Assembly (NCBI GenBank): GCA_025350305.1
Contig: JANXYC010000046.1
Coordinates: 1 to 64,000 of the forward strand
Length of the DNA stretch: 64,000 bases
Reading direction: 5' to 3'
Source: Cyclobacteriaceae bacterium
Lineage (GTDB): Bacteria > Bacteroidota > Bacteroidia > Cytophagales > Cyclobacteriaceae
Shown here: positions 16,494 to 24,324 of the stretch, piece by piece
How the letters are laid out: the number at the start of each line of letters is the position of its first letter
Position numbering within the stretch: position 1 is the first letter of the stretch
The notes under the pieces: generated by a model
Told to the model about the DNA's origin: nothing
The model's database searches: none
What the model saw: only the letters and a program-made list of their open reading frames with translations
Position numbers and translations under genes: made by a program

Positions 16494-19196
16494 CTACCTG
16501 GCCTTCCGCCTTTGCTCCGCCTCCAACTCTTTCAAAGTCCAATATGTATTTCTGTCTTTGGTTTTCTCACGAATGCCTCTGACCCGTCCATCCCAAATGC
16601 TTTCTGAATTGTTCAGGTGTGTTCGTATATAACTAAGTACGTCAGCGATGTATTGATCATTCTCATTAGCCACTGCGGCCATGGGTCCGTTGTATTCCAC
16701 GCCATCAACAGGACCTGAGAGTCCATTGAGTAAAATCTTCACAGGTACTTCATAGTCACCTGTCACTCTGGGAGATCCTACAAGGGTGGGTGCCAACTGG
16801 CGAATACCTTTCCCATCCGCCCCGTGACACGTGGAGCAATAATCGTTAAAAATTTTATAGCCATTGATCATCTGAGTGGCTCCTCCTCTTAGCCTATATT
16901 TTTCTCTTAATTCCTGAATGACAGAAAAGGAGGGGTAGAGATTCTCTGCGGCGGTTATTTTTATGACTTCATTATTTGGATGCGAATCCAGTATTGATTT
17001 TACGGTGGATTTGGACGCATCGTTATTTATGCGCAAGGAAAGAATGAGTTGCTGCAATACTTCAATTTCCGGATCATGGGCCAGGCTTTTCAACTCTTCA
17101 AAAATCTCCCGATCATTTTTCTTTAAGTAATGCTCGCAAATACGAATGGCTCCAACCCTTACGCGAGGGTCTTTATCTTTCAATGCAGTTTTCAATAAAG
17201 GCTTTTCAATCGCGTCAAGGCCTTCTAAGGTCCACAGCGCGTGCAATCGTTCGAGGCCAAAATCTTTACTTGAAGGAAGCATTCTGCTAAACCAATTCTC
17301 ATTTCCTTCTACTATTTCCACAAGGTCACGAACAACGGATTTGTCCTTCTTCAAGATGATCAGTTTTTGAGCGGTATTCCGCCACCATCCGTTGGGATGC
17401 CCCAGATACTGCAGAAGTTCAGCAGAATTTTTATTCAATAATTCAGGTTTTGGACCTGGCACCATGTCTTCATGAATAATCTTGTAAATTCTACCCCTTC
17501 CTACGAACTTATCATACCCTTTTTCTTTAACAACGCCACGCAAATAACTTCCTTCACGCACCCAATTCCCTTCCTGGATTATACCCCGATACATATCTAC
17601 GATATACAAACATCCATCAGGTCCGGTGGCAGCATAAACCGGTCTGAATAGGGGATCCTTCATTATGTCTCTATCAATTCCCTCAGTTGGTTTTGACAGA
17701 AGGGAACATATATTATCAATGGACTTTTCAACAAAAGAAATTACTTTATCTCCGTCTTCATACTTTCCTCTGAAATGAGACGAGTCCTTTTGCCATTCCG
17801 TGTGCGCAGGATTCTCAGCATCGCCTAATAGCGTGACTAAAGCCTCATCCTCGATTACAACTAATGCTCTGACAAATTTATTCTTTGGTTTTTTGACACC
17901 TGTGATGGTTATTCCGTTTCGAACGAAATGTGAATCAGCTTCATTTAATTGTTCGTCTTTTTCCAGAAAAAGCTTGAACCAGCAAATTTGTGGTTCAGAA
18001 TTGATTTTTTGAAGTTTTACCGGTATTAGAAATGAAACTTTTTTTCCTTCATCAAAGTCATTGGATTTCATTTTAAGGATTTCGTCCACTTCTTTAGTTA
18101 CAAACCAATCGCGTCTCCACATTATTGAGTTGGTTAGGGGTGGTGGATTCAGTCGAATCATCTCGCTTTCACTTTGGTTGATTGACCAAGCACACAAATC
18201 AAAAAGTTTGGAAAGCTGCTCCGGGCTTACCTCATACTCAGAAGGAAATTCAATTTCTTTGAGTAACGTAAAAATTGTCTTGTCTGTAATTTGAATGTCA
18301 ATGGCATTGTCCTGATCTACAACTTCTACTGTAAGTTTTTTATTAATTATTGGATGAAAGTATTGCCTAAGCACGCTCCTAATTATGCTTTTCGAACTTA
18401 TCTCCTCCTGGGGAAATGGAATTACAACTGATAATCCTGAACTCGCGTCCTCTACTCTTTTTAAGTTAAAAAGTCTCTCGAAATCATCAATGATTGCTTT
18501 ATCATTGGTCGGTGTCACAAAAAACTTATCGGTATTTTCATAATTTCCAAAATATCCATAAGGATATCTTTTTGTGTTAGGCTCATCTGCAAGATGGTGG
18601 GTCTTCAATACGGATAACCCCATCAGATATTTCTCCTGGTCATCGTAGCGCTTTGTCAATGCGAAGAATGTATTGATGCTGGAGGATGCGGGGAAAACTG
18701 TCTTACCAAGCCCCCACTTTCCTCTTTCAGAACCTCGTTTCCCCGACCTCCCAACATTTCGCCAAAACCAATAGAAATTGTGTCCCAGGGGTGAATCTTT
18801 TTGAGGATCATCGTTTTCAGTGACACTACCATCCAATCCAGTTGTATTGAAATCTTCAATTACCAAGTATTCAGTTTTGTCATCGGCCTTGGGAAGCTCT
18901 TCATTGCGTAATCCGTTATCAGCCGAGAGCATGTGCGGAAAAATACCTTTGAATAATGAATGGTTATCAAGGTTGACGTTGTTTGAATTAGACTTTCCTG
19001 AAAAATAATATCGGACTCTCAGGATAAAATTCTCATCATCCGTGTTTGCTAGCGTCGCGTCTAAAGAGTTCTGGATACTCTCTCGAACCAATGAATCCCC
19101 TCCAACATCATTCGTCGTAAAGAACTCACCTTCGATGGGGTTTTGATTGACTTCACTTTCCTGCGGAATCCTGAATTTCCATTGGGGCTGAACCAT
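16494..19196 (-). CDS. Chimeric ORF: GHKL ATPase N-terminus fused to HEAT-cytochrome c tail
   Basis: Two unrelated protein parts in one 900-residue frame. Residues 1 to about 513 are an HSP90-like GHKL ATPase: N-box DSLVRESIQNSLDA (about 34-47), G1-like LVIEDFNTTGL, and G2 RGKWGLGKTVF; this is the ATPase type seen with Z1-domain, PD-(D/E)XK and AIPR proteins in restriction-like defence islands (from memory). From KDPLFRPVYAATGPDG onward (515-900) the sequence is the C-terminus of a PQQ-like beta-propeller dehydrogenase: YIVDMYRGIIQEG, HEAT repeats, and cytochrome c with CSTCH (about 787-791). The ATPase lacks its own C-terminus; the cytochrome lacks its propeller and signal peptide, so heme attachment in the periplasm is impossible as encoded. 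Start ATG 19194-19196 sits 4 bases after the upstream small gene. Possibly a deletion fusion, possibly a library chimera. Confidence 0.75.
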   Translation of the reverse strand: MVQPQWKFRIPQESEVNQNPIEGEFFTTNDVGGDSLVRESIQNSLDATLANTDDENFILRVRYYFSGKSNSNNVNLDNHSLFKGIFPHMLSADNGLRNEELPKADDKTEYLVIEDFNTTGLDGSVTENDDPQKDSPLGHNFYWFWRNVGRSGKRGSERGKWGLGKTVFPASSSINTFFALTKRYDDQEKYLMGLSVLKTHHLADEPNTKRYPYGYFGNYENTDKFFVTPTNDKAIIDDFERLFNLKRVEDASSGLSVVIPFPQEEISSKSIIRSVLRQYFHPIINKKLTVEVVDQDNAIDIQITDKTIFTLLKEIEFPSEYEVSPEQLSKLFDLCAWSINQSESEMIRLNPPPLTNSIMWRRDWFVTKEVDEILKMKSNDFDEGKKVSFLIPVKLQKINSEPQICWFKLFLEKDEQLNEADSHFVRNGITITGVKKPKNKFVRALVVIEDEALVTLLGDAENPAHTEWQKDSSHFRGKYEDGDKVISFVEKSIDNICSLLSKPTEGIDRDIMKDPLFRPVYAATGPDGCLYIVDMYRGIIQEGNWVREGSYLRGVVKEKGYDKFVGRGRIYKIIHEDMVPGPKPELLNKNSAELLQYLGHPNGWWRNTAQKLIILKKDKSVVRDLVEIVEGNENWFSRMLPSSKDFGLERLHALWTLEGLDAIEKPLLKTALKDKDPRVRVGAIRICEHYLKKNDREIFEELKSLAHDPEIEVLQQLILSLRINNDASKSTVKSILDSHPNNEVIKITAAENLYPSFSVIQELREKYRLRGGATQMINGYKIFNDYCSTCHGADGKGIRQLAPTLVGSPRVTGDYEVPVKILLNGLSGPVDGVEYNGPMAAVANENDQYIADVLSYIRTHLNNSESIWDGRVRGIREKTKDRNTYWTLKELEAEQRRKAR

Positions 19197-19200
19197 ACAT

Positions 19201-19434
19201 TTAGAATTTGAATTTGTTTCTCTCCGACCGGTTAATTGCACTTCCGAATGCCGATTCAGTGCTTTTCATTTTATCCTTTATTGCCGAGAACATTTTCCGG
19301 ACATCTTCATCAGTGTATTCGTAGTTAGTCCTGTTAGAACAATTCCCCAGGATATCGAGTGCATCAAGGATCTTCTGCGTTCTTCTTGCCGCTACGTTCT
19401 CGAACCGCTCCCTCCGTGTTGATTTCTTATTCAT
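19201..19434 (-). CDS. Small helical partner protein of the GHKL ATPase
   Basis: 77 residues, charged and helical (RRERFENVAARRTQKILDAL, then LGNCSNRTNYEY and a DEDVRKMFSAI helix). I recall similar 70-90-residue proteins directly upstream of Z1-system GHKL ATPases; the 4-base spacing to the ATPase start suggests translational coupling. Function is unknown. The following system components (Z1, nuclease, AIPR) are absent here because the ATPase is interrupted. Confidence 0.65.
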   Translation of the reverse strand: MNKKSTRRERFENVAARRTQKILDALDILGNCSNRTNYEYTDEDVRKMFSAIKDKMKSTESAFGSAINRSERNKFKF

Positions 19435-19888
19435 TTATTATAACATTATATACCGCATCAAAATTGAACAATAAATACCCATATAACAAGCTTATTGCTA
19501 CAATGCGAATTATATTATATAATATGTAATGTAATTTGGCTTTTCTAGAAGGTTTTCGGGAATCTACTATCAAGATCATGCAAAGTGGGCCCTATTGGAA
19601 GTGTGGGAATCGGGAGCAAGTGGTTCCCAGAGCAAAATGAACATACCTCCTCATTCTTCACCGATAAGCCGCCCATTAGCCTGTTGCGGAAGGTTTGTCA
19701 AGGGTGGCGATTCCGCTAAAAGTCAAAAATAAGATCGACACGTGCAGTGTCCGCCGAAGCCTTAGCGTAGGCGGGCCTCGCCCTTGACCAGCCTGGAGCA
19801 ACGGCTAACTTATGCGTGCGGTGATGAATGGCCGCTTCTAGTTACCTCTTCCATTCCATTTTCAGTGTCTGCCTAACTTGGCCCCTTA
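19435..19888. other. Intergenic gap with one short palindrome
   Basis: 454 bases without a recognisable gene. It contains one member of the CCGCC...AGC...GGCGG palindrome family (about 19749-19775) and an imperfect inverted pair around it (GTCAAGGGTGGCGA near 19697 and TCGCCCTTGAC near 19786). The first 100 bases are strongly AT-rich and could carry the promoter of the small gene/ATPase pair. Confidence 0.4.
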
Positions 19889-20671
19889 TCACAAATCCAC
19901 CTGCTTCAAATACTTTTCAAACAACTCTACCTTCTTTGCGTCGGCAGCATTGAACAGGAAAGGCGCAACATCGTCGGCCATTGCCTTCATATCCAGTTTT
20001 GAACAAACACTCAGTATTTTGGCCTTCAGGCCTTTTGAGTGTCCAATGCCTAGTTTCATCCGGAGGTAATCGTAATTGGGTTTAATGTCTTTGGATAACA
20101 AAAAGATTACGTCGAAGAAGTCTCTCCCCTTCGATCTTTTCCTGTTGACAATCGTGTAGAACTTCTGAGCAAGGAGCAGGTTAAGAGGCGTTACCGGTAT
20201 CTCTGTGAATACATCAAACTTGTTGAGAATGTGCTTTTCGGGTTGAAAGTCAAAATGCTGAGGCTCGGTATCAAGCTGGATCAGAATCTTTTGTTCCTGG
20301 TGCCCGGCAAGCCCCTCCTTAAACAACAGCCCGGGGAAACGAACGTAACAATGAAACGCTCCCTTAAAGACTGTTTTCATTTCAATTTCATACCCTTCCC
20401 GTTCCAGCTCTTTTTTGATCTGTTCTGAGATAGACTGAAAGTTTTTTTCGGTGAGTCCGAAATTATCGAAATCAATATCTTCTGAGAACCGGTTATTGCC
20501 ATGTACTATTCGCAGGCAAGTACCCCCAAGAAAGCATAATTGACTGGCGTATTCTGGCTGAGCAAATACTATCTGAAGGATCTTGTATTGCAAATATTCG
20601 CGCAAGATGAATGCGCGGAAGGTCCGTTGATTTTCTAGATAAAGCGGAAGGAGTTCGTCAACGCTCAGCAT
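19889..20671 (-). CDS. AbiEii-family nucleotidyltransferase toxin
   Basis: Toxin half of a type IV (AbiE-like) toxin-antitoxin/abortive-infection pair. The 260-residue protein (ATG 20669-20671) has the MNT-like signature GGTCLRIVHG followed by SEDIDFD, and the distal KGRDFFDV motif of AbiEii proteins. The start lies inside the end of the upstream antitoxin frame (14-base overlap), the usual AbiE coupling. The longer frame start at 20743 would overlap the partner by 86 bases and is not favoured. Confidence 0.85.
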   Translation of the reverse strand: MLSVDELLPLYLENQRTFRAFILREYLQYKILQIVFAQPEYASQLCFLGGTCLRIVHGNNRFSEDIDFDNFGLTEKNFQSISEQIKKELEREGYEIEMKTVFKGAFHCYVRFPGLLFKEGLAGHQEQKILIQLDTEPQHFDFQPEKHILNKFDVFTEIPVTPLNLLLAQKFYTIVNRKRSKGRDFFDVIFLLSKDIKPNYDYLRMKLGIGHSKGLKAKILSVCSKLDMKAMADDVAPFLFNAADAKKVELFEKYLKQVDL

Positions 20672-21281
20672 ATCGAAAAGTGTTTCTGAAAGTATTGACC
20701 CTTTTTTCGAGGGCCTTATTTTCGAACAAGGCGAGATATTCAATTAGCCTGGACTCATTAAGCAACGACCGGAGTTCTGCTTGATTTATCCGGAGCGATT
20801 CAAAATCATTAGCGGATTGAAGTTCCGTATTGAGATACATGTAATCCAGAAGCAGCTTCTCCGGTTCTGCCATCTTAAAACGCTGCCCTGCTGCTTCAAC
20901 CAATCGGTAGCCAAACATCAGATCAGGCCTTAGATGTCGGTAAGTGAAGGCTCCCAGGGAGGTCGTGAACTGATGGGTCTTCAGGGTTGTTGCCGACGTG
21001 ACAGTATAAACCCCTTCGGGGATGAGGCGGTAATAAGCCAGGGCAGATTCAAAGGAAACATAAGAGGGTGAGTAAATCCGGTTAGCTGCGAGATAAAGAA
21101 AGTTTTCATCCAACAGGGTATCAGCAAACAGGTACCATCGGTTGACGATTCTCTTTATGTAATTCTTCTTTTGCCACTCCACAAGTCGTCGGGTGTCAAA
21201 GGCAGGATCCCACTTCAGGATGTCCTGAACGGAAAAGACCCTGAATGCTGCGAAATGGCCCTTAAAATCGAGTATCCTCAC
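20658..21281 (-). CDS. AbiEi-type antitoxin (winged-helix regulator)
   Basis: 207 residues. N-terminal winged-helix region with FSVQDILKW, RRLVEWQKKNYIKRI and WYLFADTLLDENFLYLAANRIY, then the AbiEi-like SPSYVSFESALAYYRLIPEGVYTVTSAT block. AbiEi proteins repress their own promoter and neutralise AbiEii, whose gene overlaps the 3' end. The family normally counters phage by abortive infection or stabilises a locus. Confidence 0.82.
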   Translation of the reverse strand: MRILDFKGHFAAFRVFSVQDILKWDPAFDTRRLVEWQKKNYIKRIVNRWYLFADTLLDENFLYLAANRIYSPSYVSFESALAYYRLIPEGVYTVTSATTLKTHQFTTSLGAFTYRHLRPDLMFGYRLVEAAGQRFKMAEPEKLLLDYMYLNTELQSANDFESLRINQAELRSLLNESRLIEYLALFENKALEKRVNTFRNTFRYAER

Positions 21282-21377
21282 TAGTGTTTCTATTTACTGT
21301 TAAAAATAACAAATTATGGAAACAAAAATAATAGTCAAGGGGTTTATTTTCTTTAAAAAAGGTTGACCTAACTAAAA

Positions 21378-21545
21378 ATGGAAATAAGGAGTTATCGGTA
21401 CCTGCTGATGCTTGTGAAGGGTAAGGCTGATAGCGCGCTTGCCAGGATCATTTGTAAACTCGGAATTAGTAAAACAGGGTTATGCAATGGTCATGACTGT
21501 TTAAGTTCTAATTCAATCGAATCATTATTTTTGTTGGTAGAATAA
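21378..21545 (+). CDS. Possible 55-residue small ORF before tRNA-Pro
   Basis: An ATG-initiated frame ([18 protein letters not shown]...) ends three bases before the tRNA. The C-terminal half contains two cysteines. There is no evident ribosome-binding site and I recognise no family, so it may be fortuitous. It is reported only because it fills the otherwise empty 266 bases between the AbiE promoter region and the tRNA. Confidence 0.15.
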   Translation: MEIRSYRYLLMLVKGKADSALARIICKLGISKTGLCNGHDCLSSNSIESLFLLVE

Positions 21546-21547
21546 TT

Positions 21548-21621
21548 CGGGGCGTAGCGCAGCCCGGTAGCGCGCCACGTTCGGGACGTGGAAGTCGTAG
21601 GTTCGAATCCTGCCGCCCCGA
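21548..21621 (+). tRNA. tRNA-Pro (CGG)
   Basis: Cloverleaf folds fully: acceptor CGGGGCG (21548-21554) with CGCCCCG (21614-21620), D-stem GCGC/GCGC, anticodon stem CCACG/CGTGG around the loop TTCGGGA (anticodon CGG), T-arm GTAGG-TTCGAAT-CCTGC with one G-U, and discriminator A at 21621. CCA is not encoded. A structured repeat begins directly at the 3' end. Confidence 0.93.
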
Positions 21622-21745
21622 CTTCGCTCGCCATAGCTCCGCTTCGGAGCGAAGGCGAGCTTCGCTTTTGAAGGTTCTGCTTCGAAGCTAATTTTGTATG
21701 GCGAGCTACGTCGGGCAACGCCCGACACTGCTCCGAAAGAAATCT
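21622..21745. repeat. Composite palindromic element, copy A (tRNA-Pro 3' side)
   Basis: Nested stems: outer CTCGCCATA (21627-21635) with TATGGCGAG (21697-21705); inner CTCCG/CGGAG within AGCTCCGCTTCGGAGCG; and a second hairpin GTCGGG-CAA-CGCCCGAC (21710-21726), followed by ACTGCTCCGAAAGA. Copy B at 22123 has the same layout with compensatory changes. It begins immediately after the tRNA discriminator base. Confidence 0.8.
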
Positions 21746-21815
21746 TCCAAAATAGTCAGGAAAACCGAATGCCTTAACCCGCAACTCTATTGATCTAGAC
21801 TTCGTCTCCATCTTC

Positions 21816-22052
21816 ATGTGGTTTGTGTATCTTCTAAAATGCGCTAATTGTTCCATTTATGTGGGATGTACTTCAGATCTTGATGAAAGGATAAAAAGGC
21901 ACAATGCTGGAGATGTGCTCTCTACAAGCGCCAGACTACCCGTGTTACTTATTACATACATCGCTTTTACTGACAAATACAAAGCTTTTGAATTTGAGAA
22001 ATACCTAAAAGGAGGTTCCGGAAGAGCATTTCTAAACAGACACCTTGTTTGA
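21816..22052 (+). CDS. Small GIY-YIG (URI-type) nuclease-family protein
   Basis: 78-residue single-domain GIY-YIG protein: MWFVYLLKC, SIYVGCTSDLDERIKRHN (the GIY/YIG pair here FVY...YVG with the conserved Arg), and the C-terminal YKAFEFEKYLKGGSGRAFL. The family is related to the UvrC N-terminal nuclease and Slx1, and many stand-alone copies are found in Bacteroidota. The gene lies between two copies of a palindromic element next to a tRNA, which suggests it belongs to a mobile unit rather than to housekeeping repair. Activity unproven. Confidence 0.8.
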   Translation: MWFVYLLKCANCSIYVGCTSDLDERIKRHNAGDVLSTSARLPVLLITYIAFTDKYKAFEFEKYLKGGSGRAFLNRHLV

Positions 22053-22084
22053 CTTTAAGCCGCTATGCTTGCCAGCCGTTTCAA

Positions 22085-22275
22085 ATCGTCTAAAAAAAAG
22101 TTCGAGAATTGTACAGGGAGGGGGGACTTCGCTCGCCGTAGTCCCGCCTCGGGACGAAGGCGAGCTTCGCTCGTACTGACTCAGTTTCAAACACGAGTCT
22201 CTACGGCGAGCTTCGTCGGGCAATGCCCGACACTGCTTCGAAAGATGATTTTTCAATAAGTTCGAGAATGGTACA
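22085..22275. repeat. Composite palindromic element, copy B (GIY-YIG 3' side)
   Basis: Outer stem CTCGCCGTA (22132-22140) with TACGGCGAG (22202-22210), inner stem TCCCG/CGGGA, and hairpin GTCGGG-CAA-TGCCCGAC (22215-22231). Flanked on both sides by AAGTTCGAGAAT words (about 22087-22099 and 22258-22269). Relative to copy A the outer A-T pair becomes G-C, and the inner stem changes on both sides. Confidence 0.8.
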
Positions 22276-22362
22276 GACAAAACGACTTTGCTCGCCATAG
22301 CAGCCAAATTTATGACCTCACTTACAGCATCATCCTGGTAACCTCTTAATTTTGCCTGTCTA

Positions 22363-22398
22363 GAAACGTTGTTTCGTTTATTTCGTTTAGTATATTTG
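22363..22398 (+). promoter_or_regulatory. Promoter with overlapping palindrome for the HTH antitoxin gene
   Basis: A -33 TTG at 22369-22371 and a -7 TATATTTG at 22391-22398 are separated by 19 bases, matching the Bacteroidota consensus in both sequence and spacing; the ATG follows 16 bases later. A perfect palindrome GAAAC-GTT-GTTTC (22363-22375) covers the -33 element, a likely site for autorepression by the encoded HTH protein (inference). Confidence 0.65.
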
Positions 22399-22414
22399 AG
22401 GAAATTACGAATAT

Positions 22415-22873
22415 ATGGAAACGGTAATTAAAAGGACATCCCGAAAAGACCAAAAAATTGCGACAAAGTCCGTCTTTGACCTTACAAGGACGGCCGCTTC
22501 AATTTCAAGGAAAAAGCCGGATGTAGTGAAAATCAAAATCCAGGAAAGCGGAGAGTTTGTGAGTGTTCCTCGAAAAGCGCTGGACTTATTGTTCAACATC
22601 CTCTCGAATATGGCCGAGGGAAAGTCGATTTCGCTCGTCCCATCAGATTCAGAAGTAAGCACTCAGCAAGCTGCTGATATGCTCAATGTCTCCAGACCTC
22701 ATATTGTAAAGCTGCTGGAGCAAGGAGTAATTCCACATAAAAAAGCAGGCAGTCATAGGAGAATATTGCTGGAGGATTTATTGAAATATGATGAAAAATT
22801 AAACGAGCAAAGGAATAGTAGTTTGAAATTCATAGCTAAACAAGCACAGGAATTGGGATTAGGATATAAATGA
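22415..22873 (+). CDS. Excisionase-type HTH antitoxin, orphan
   Basis: 152 residues. C-terminal half contains an excisionase/MerR-like helix-turn-helix: STQQAADMLNVSRPHIVKLLEQ, then IPHKKAGSHRRILLEDLL. N-terminal half (VPRKALDLLFNILSNMAEG) is typical of antitoxins paired with PIN-domain toxins. A toxin would be expected to start in the overlapping ATG at 22870, but that frame stops after 14 codons, so the partner is missing. Confidence 0.75.
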   Translation: METVIKRTSRKDQKIATKSVFDLTRTAASISRKKPDVVKIKIQESGEFVSVPRKALDLLFNILSNMAEGKSISLVPSDSEVSTQQAADMLNVSRPHIVKLLEQGVIPHKKAGSHRRILLEDLLKYDEKLNEQRNSSLKFIAKQAQELGLGYK

Positions 22874-22924
22874 TCCTTGGCGGTGGGCACATTCCTTGCA
22901 ACATAGCTTTGTAGCGGATTCCAA

Positions 22925-23629
22925 CTAATTGCTAATGACAGAACTCCCAGGTTTCTTTGAATTGCTCTTCTTCCACAATTCGACATTTAGCCGGTGGAGT
23001 ATTTCAAACGCCATGCATCCTTCTTCAAGCACTTTGTGCATAGAAAATTGATTCAGTGGCCATCTGATTTGCAAAACTCCCAGATCGAAATCACCCTTAA
23101 ATTCAGCTAGTGCGATAAAATAATTGCGTAAGAAATCCGGAAGCTCTCCTTTGATTTTTCTCTTAAGCAACGGATGGTAGGCTTTGGTTACTGATTCATC
23201 GAATAGCTCAGTTTCCGAGTAACCAAAAATCCCAAGCTTGGAATAGGCCGCAATTTCCTGAATAAAAAGATCAAACATTTTATGAACGCACTCAGGATGG
23301 GAAATGGATGACTCCAGGAAAATGCTGTCCTTATCAACTCCCAAATAATAGTGATGATCTATCCGTTCGCAAGAAATGCCTGTTCGAAGTCCCATTCCAT
23401 AGTCAAGGGTTTGTTGAAGTTTCCACGTTCCCCTAAACCCACCAAAGCCGCTGAAAATCACCAACAACCGATAAAGCAAAGTTTCAATATCCATCGGCTT
23501 TATTCTTGCATCTTCCCAGTAGGGATTGTAAGGGATAATAAATCTTTCCTGGTGGAATCTGATGTTCTCGGCCCAACCATCCAGTTCCTTACCGTGTCTG
23601 TAGAAAATGATTTGCAGCCGATCCTCCAT
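22925..23629 (-). CDS. Hypothetical protein
   Basis: 234 residues from ATG 23627-23629; I do not recognise a family. It is rich in aromatics, mixed alpha/beta, without signal peptide or membrane segment. Notable pieces are IIFYRHGKELDGWAENIRF near the N-terminus and a C-terminal helix LEEGCMAFEILHRLNVELW. The start is preferred because the longer frame would overlap the upstream PIN gene. It lies directly downstream of a VapBC-like pair on the same strand (26-base gap) and may be cargo of that locus. Confidence 0.55.
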   Translation of the reverse strand: MEDRLQIIFYRHGKELDGWAENIRFHQERFIIPYNPYWEDARIKPMDIETLLYRLLVIFSGFGGFRGTWKLQQTLDYGMGLRTGISCERIDHHYYLGVDKDSIFLESSISHPECVHKMFDLFIQEIAAYSKLGIFGYSETELFDESVTKAYHPLLKRKIKGELPDFLRNYFIALAEFKGDFDLGVLQIRWPLNQFSMHKVLEEGCMAFEILHRLNVELWKKSNSKKPGSSVISN

Positions 23630-23655
23630 TGAACAATTGTATTGGCAAACCCAAT

Positions 23656-24042
23656 CTACCAAAGTAATTTCAAATTGTTATACTTATCGAAAATGCTGTC
23701 TTTCGTTATTAATACAAGTTTTTCGATGAGTGCCTGAGCGATGATGATTCTATCGAACGGATCCCGATGGTGAAAATCAAGCGTTGTTAATTCAATGGTA
23801 TGCTCAAAGGTTATAGGGAGGATCTCAAATCCGTTTACTGAAACGTGTTGCTGCAAGTCCTGGTAAGCCATATCCAGTTTGATTTTGCCCAAGCTTAATT
23901 TTATCGCTATTTCCCAAAAGGAAACGATGCTAACATATTTTGTGGCATCAGGATCTTGTATAGCAATTTTAGCTTTCTCTGAAAGTTGCTCATCCCCATT
24001 AATAAACCAAAGAAAAGAATGAGTATCGAGCAAGTGCTCCAT
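23656..24042 (-). CDS. PIN-domain toxin (VapC-like)
   Basis: 128-residue ribonuclease-type toxin. Acidic active-site candidates are D6 (LLDTHSFLW), E in SIVSFWEIAIK, and D in FHHRDPFDRIIIAQA. This is the LLDTHxxLW class common in Bacteroidota. Its start overlaps the antitoxin stop by one base (TAATG-type junction at 24042), giving translational coupling. Confidence 0.88.
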   Translation of the reverse strand: MEHLLDTHSFLWFINGDEQLSEKAKIAIQDPDATKYVSIVSFWEIAIKLSLGKIKLDMAYQDLQQHVSVNGFEILPITFEHTIELTTLDFHHRDPFDRIIIAQALIEKLVLITKDSIFDKYNNLKLLW

Positions 24043-24239
24043 TACATATAATCTTTAAGATCATCAAGAGGCTTATCGAAATCCGCTGATATTTTGATCT
24101 TTCCCTTGGCACTGCCAAATTGAGGGATGGCTTTCTTTTTCCTTTTGCCAGACTTTTCCAATAGGAAATCGATAAAATCCAAGACCTCCTGTTTTAAATT
24201 CTTTGGTAAGGTTTCAAGTTTCGTATTTAAACTGCTCAT
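24042..24239 (-). CDS. DUF2281-type antitoxin (VapB-like)
   Basis: 65 residues from ATG 24237-24239. The N-terminal LETLPKNLKQEVLDFIDFLLEK is the DUF2281 helix; the middle is basic and the tail ISADFDKPLDDLKDYM is acidic, as expected for a segment that binds the cognate PIN toxin. First gene of the pair. Confidence 0.82.
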   Translation of the reverse strand: MSSLNTKLETLPKNLKQEVLDFIDFLLEKSGKRKKKAIPQFGSAKGKIKISADFDKPLDDLKDYM

Positions 24240-24324
24240 GGCTAAACGCATTTAATGGCTCTAAGGTACGATTAAAACATTTTTTGTCAAAACAAGATGG
24301 CTGTCTCAGCAATTTTCCTTCACC

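Noticed and set aside
16242-16607. Plus-strand open frame across the sigma-operon promoter region
   Set aside because: No protein-like features; overlaps the end of the chimeric gene antisense and lacks a ribosome-binding site.
21641-21856. Minus-strand frames spanning the tRNA-Pro and the palindromic element
   Set aside because: They read through a tRNA gene and a structured repeat; no family similarity.
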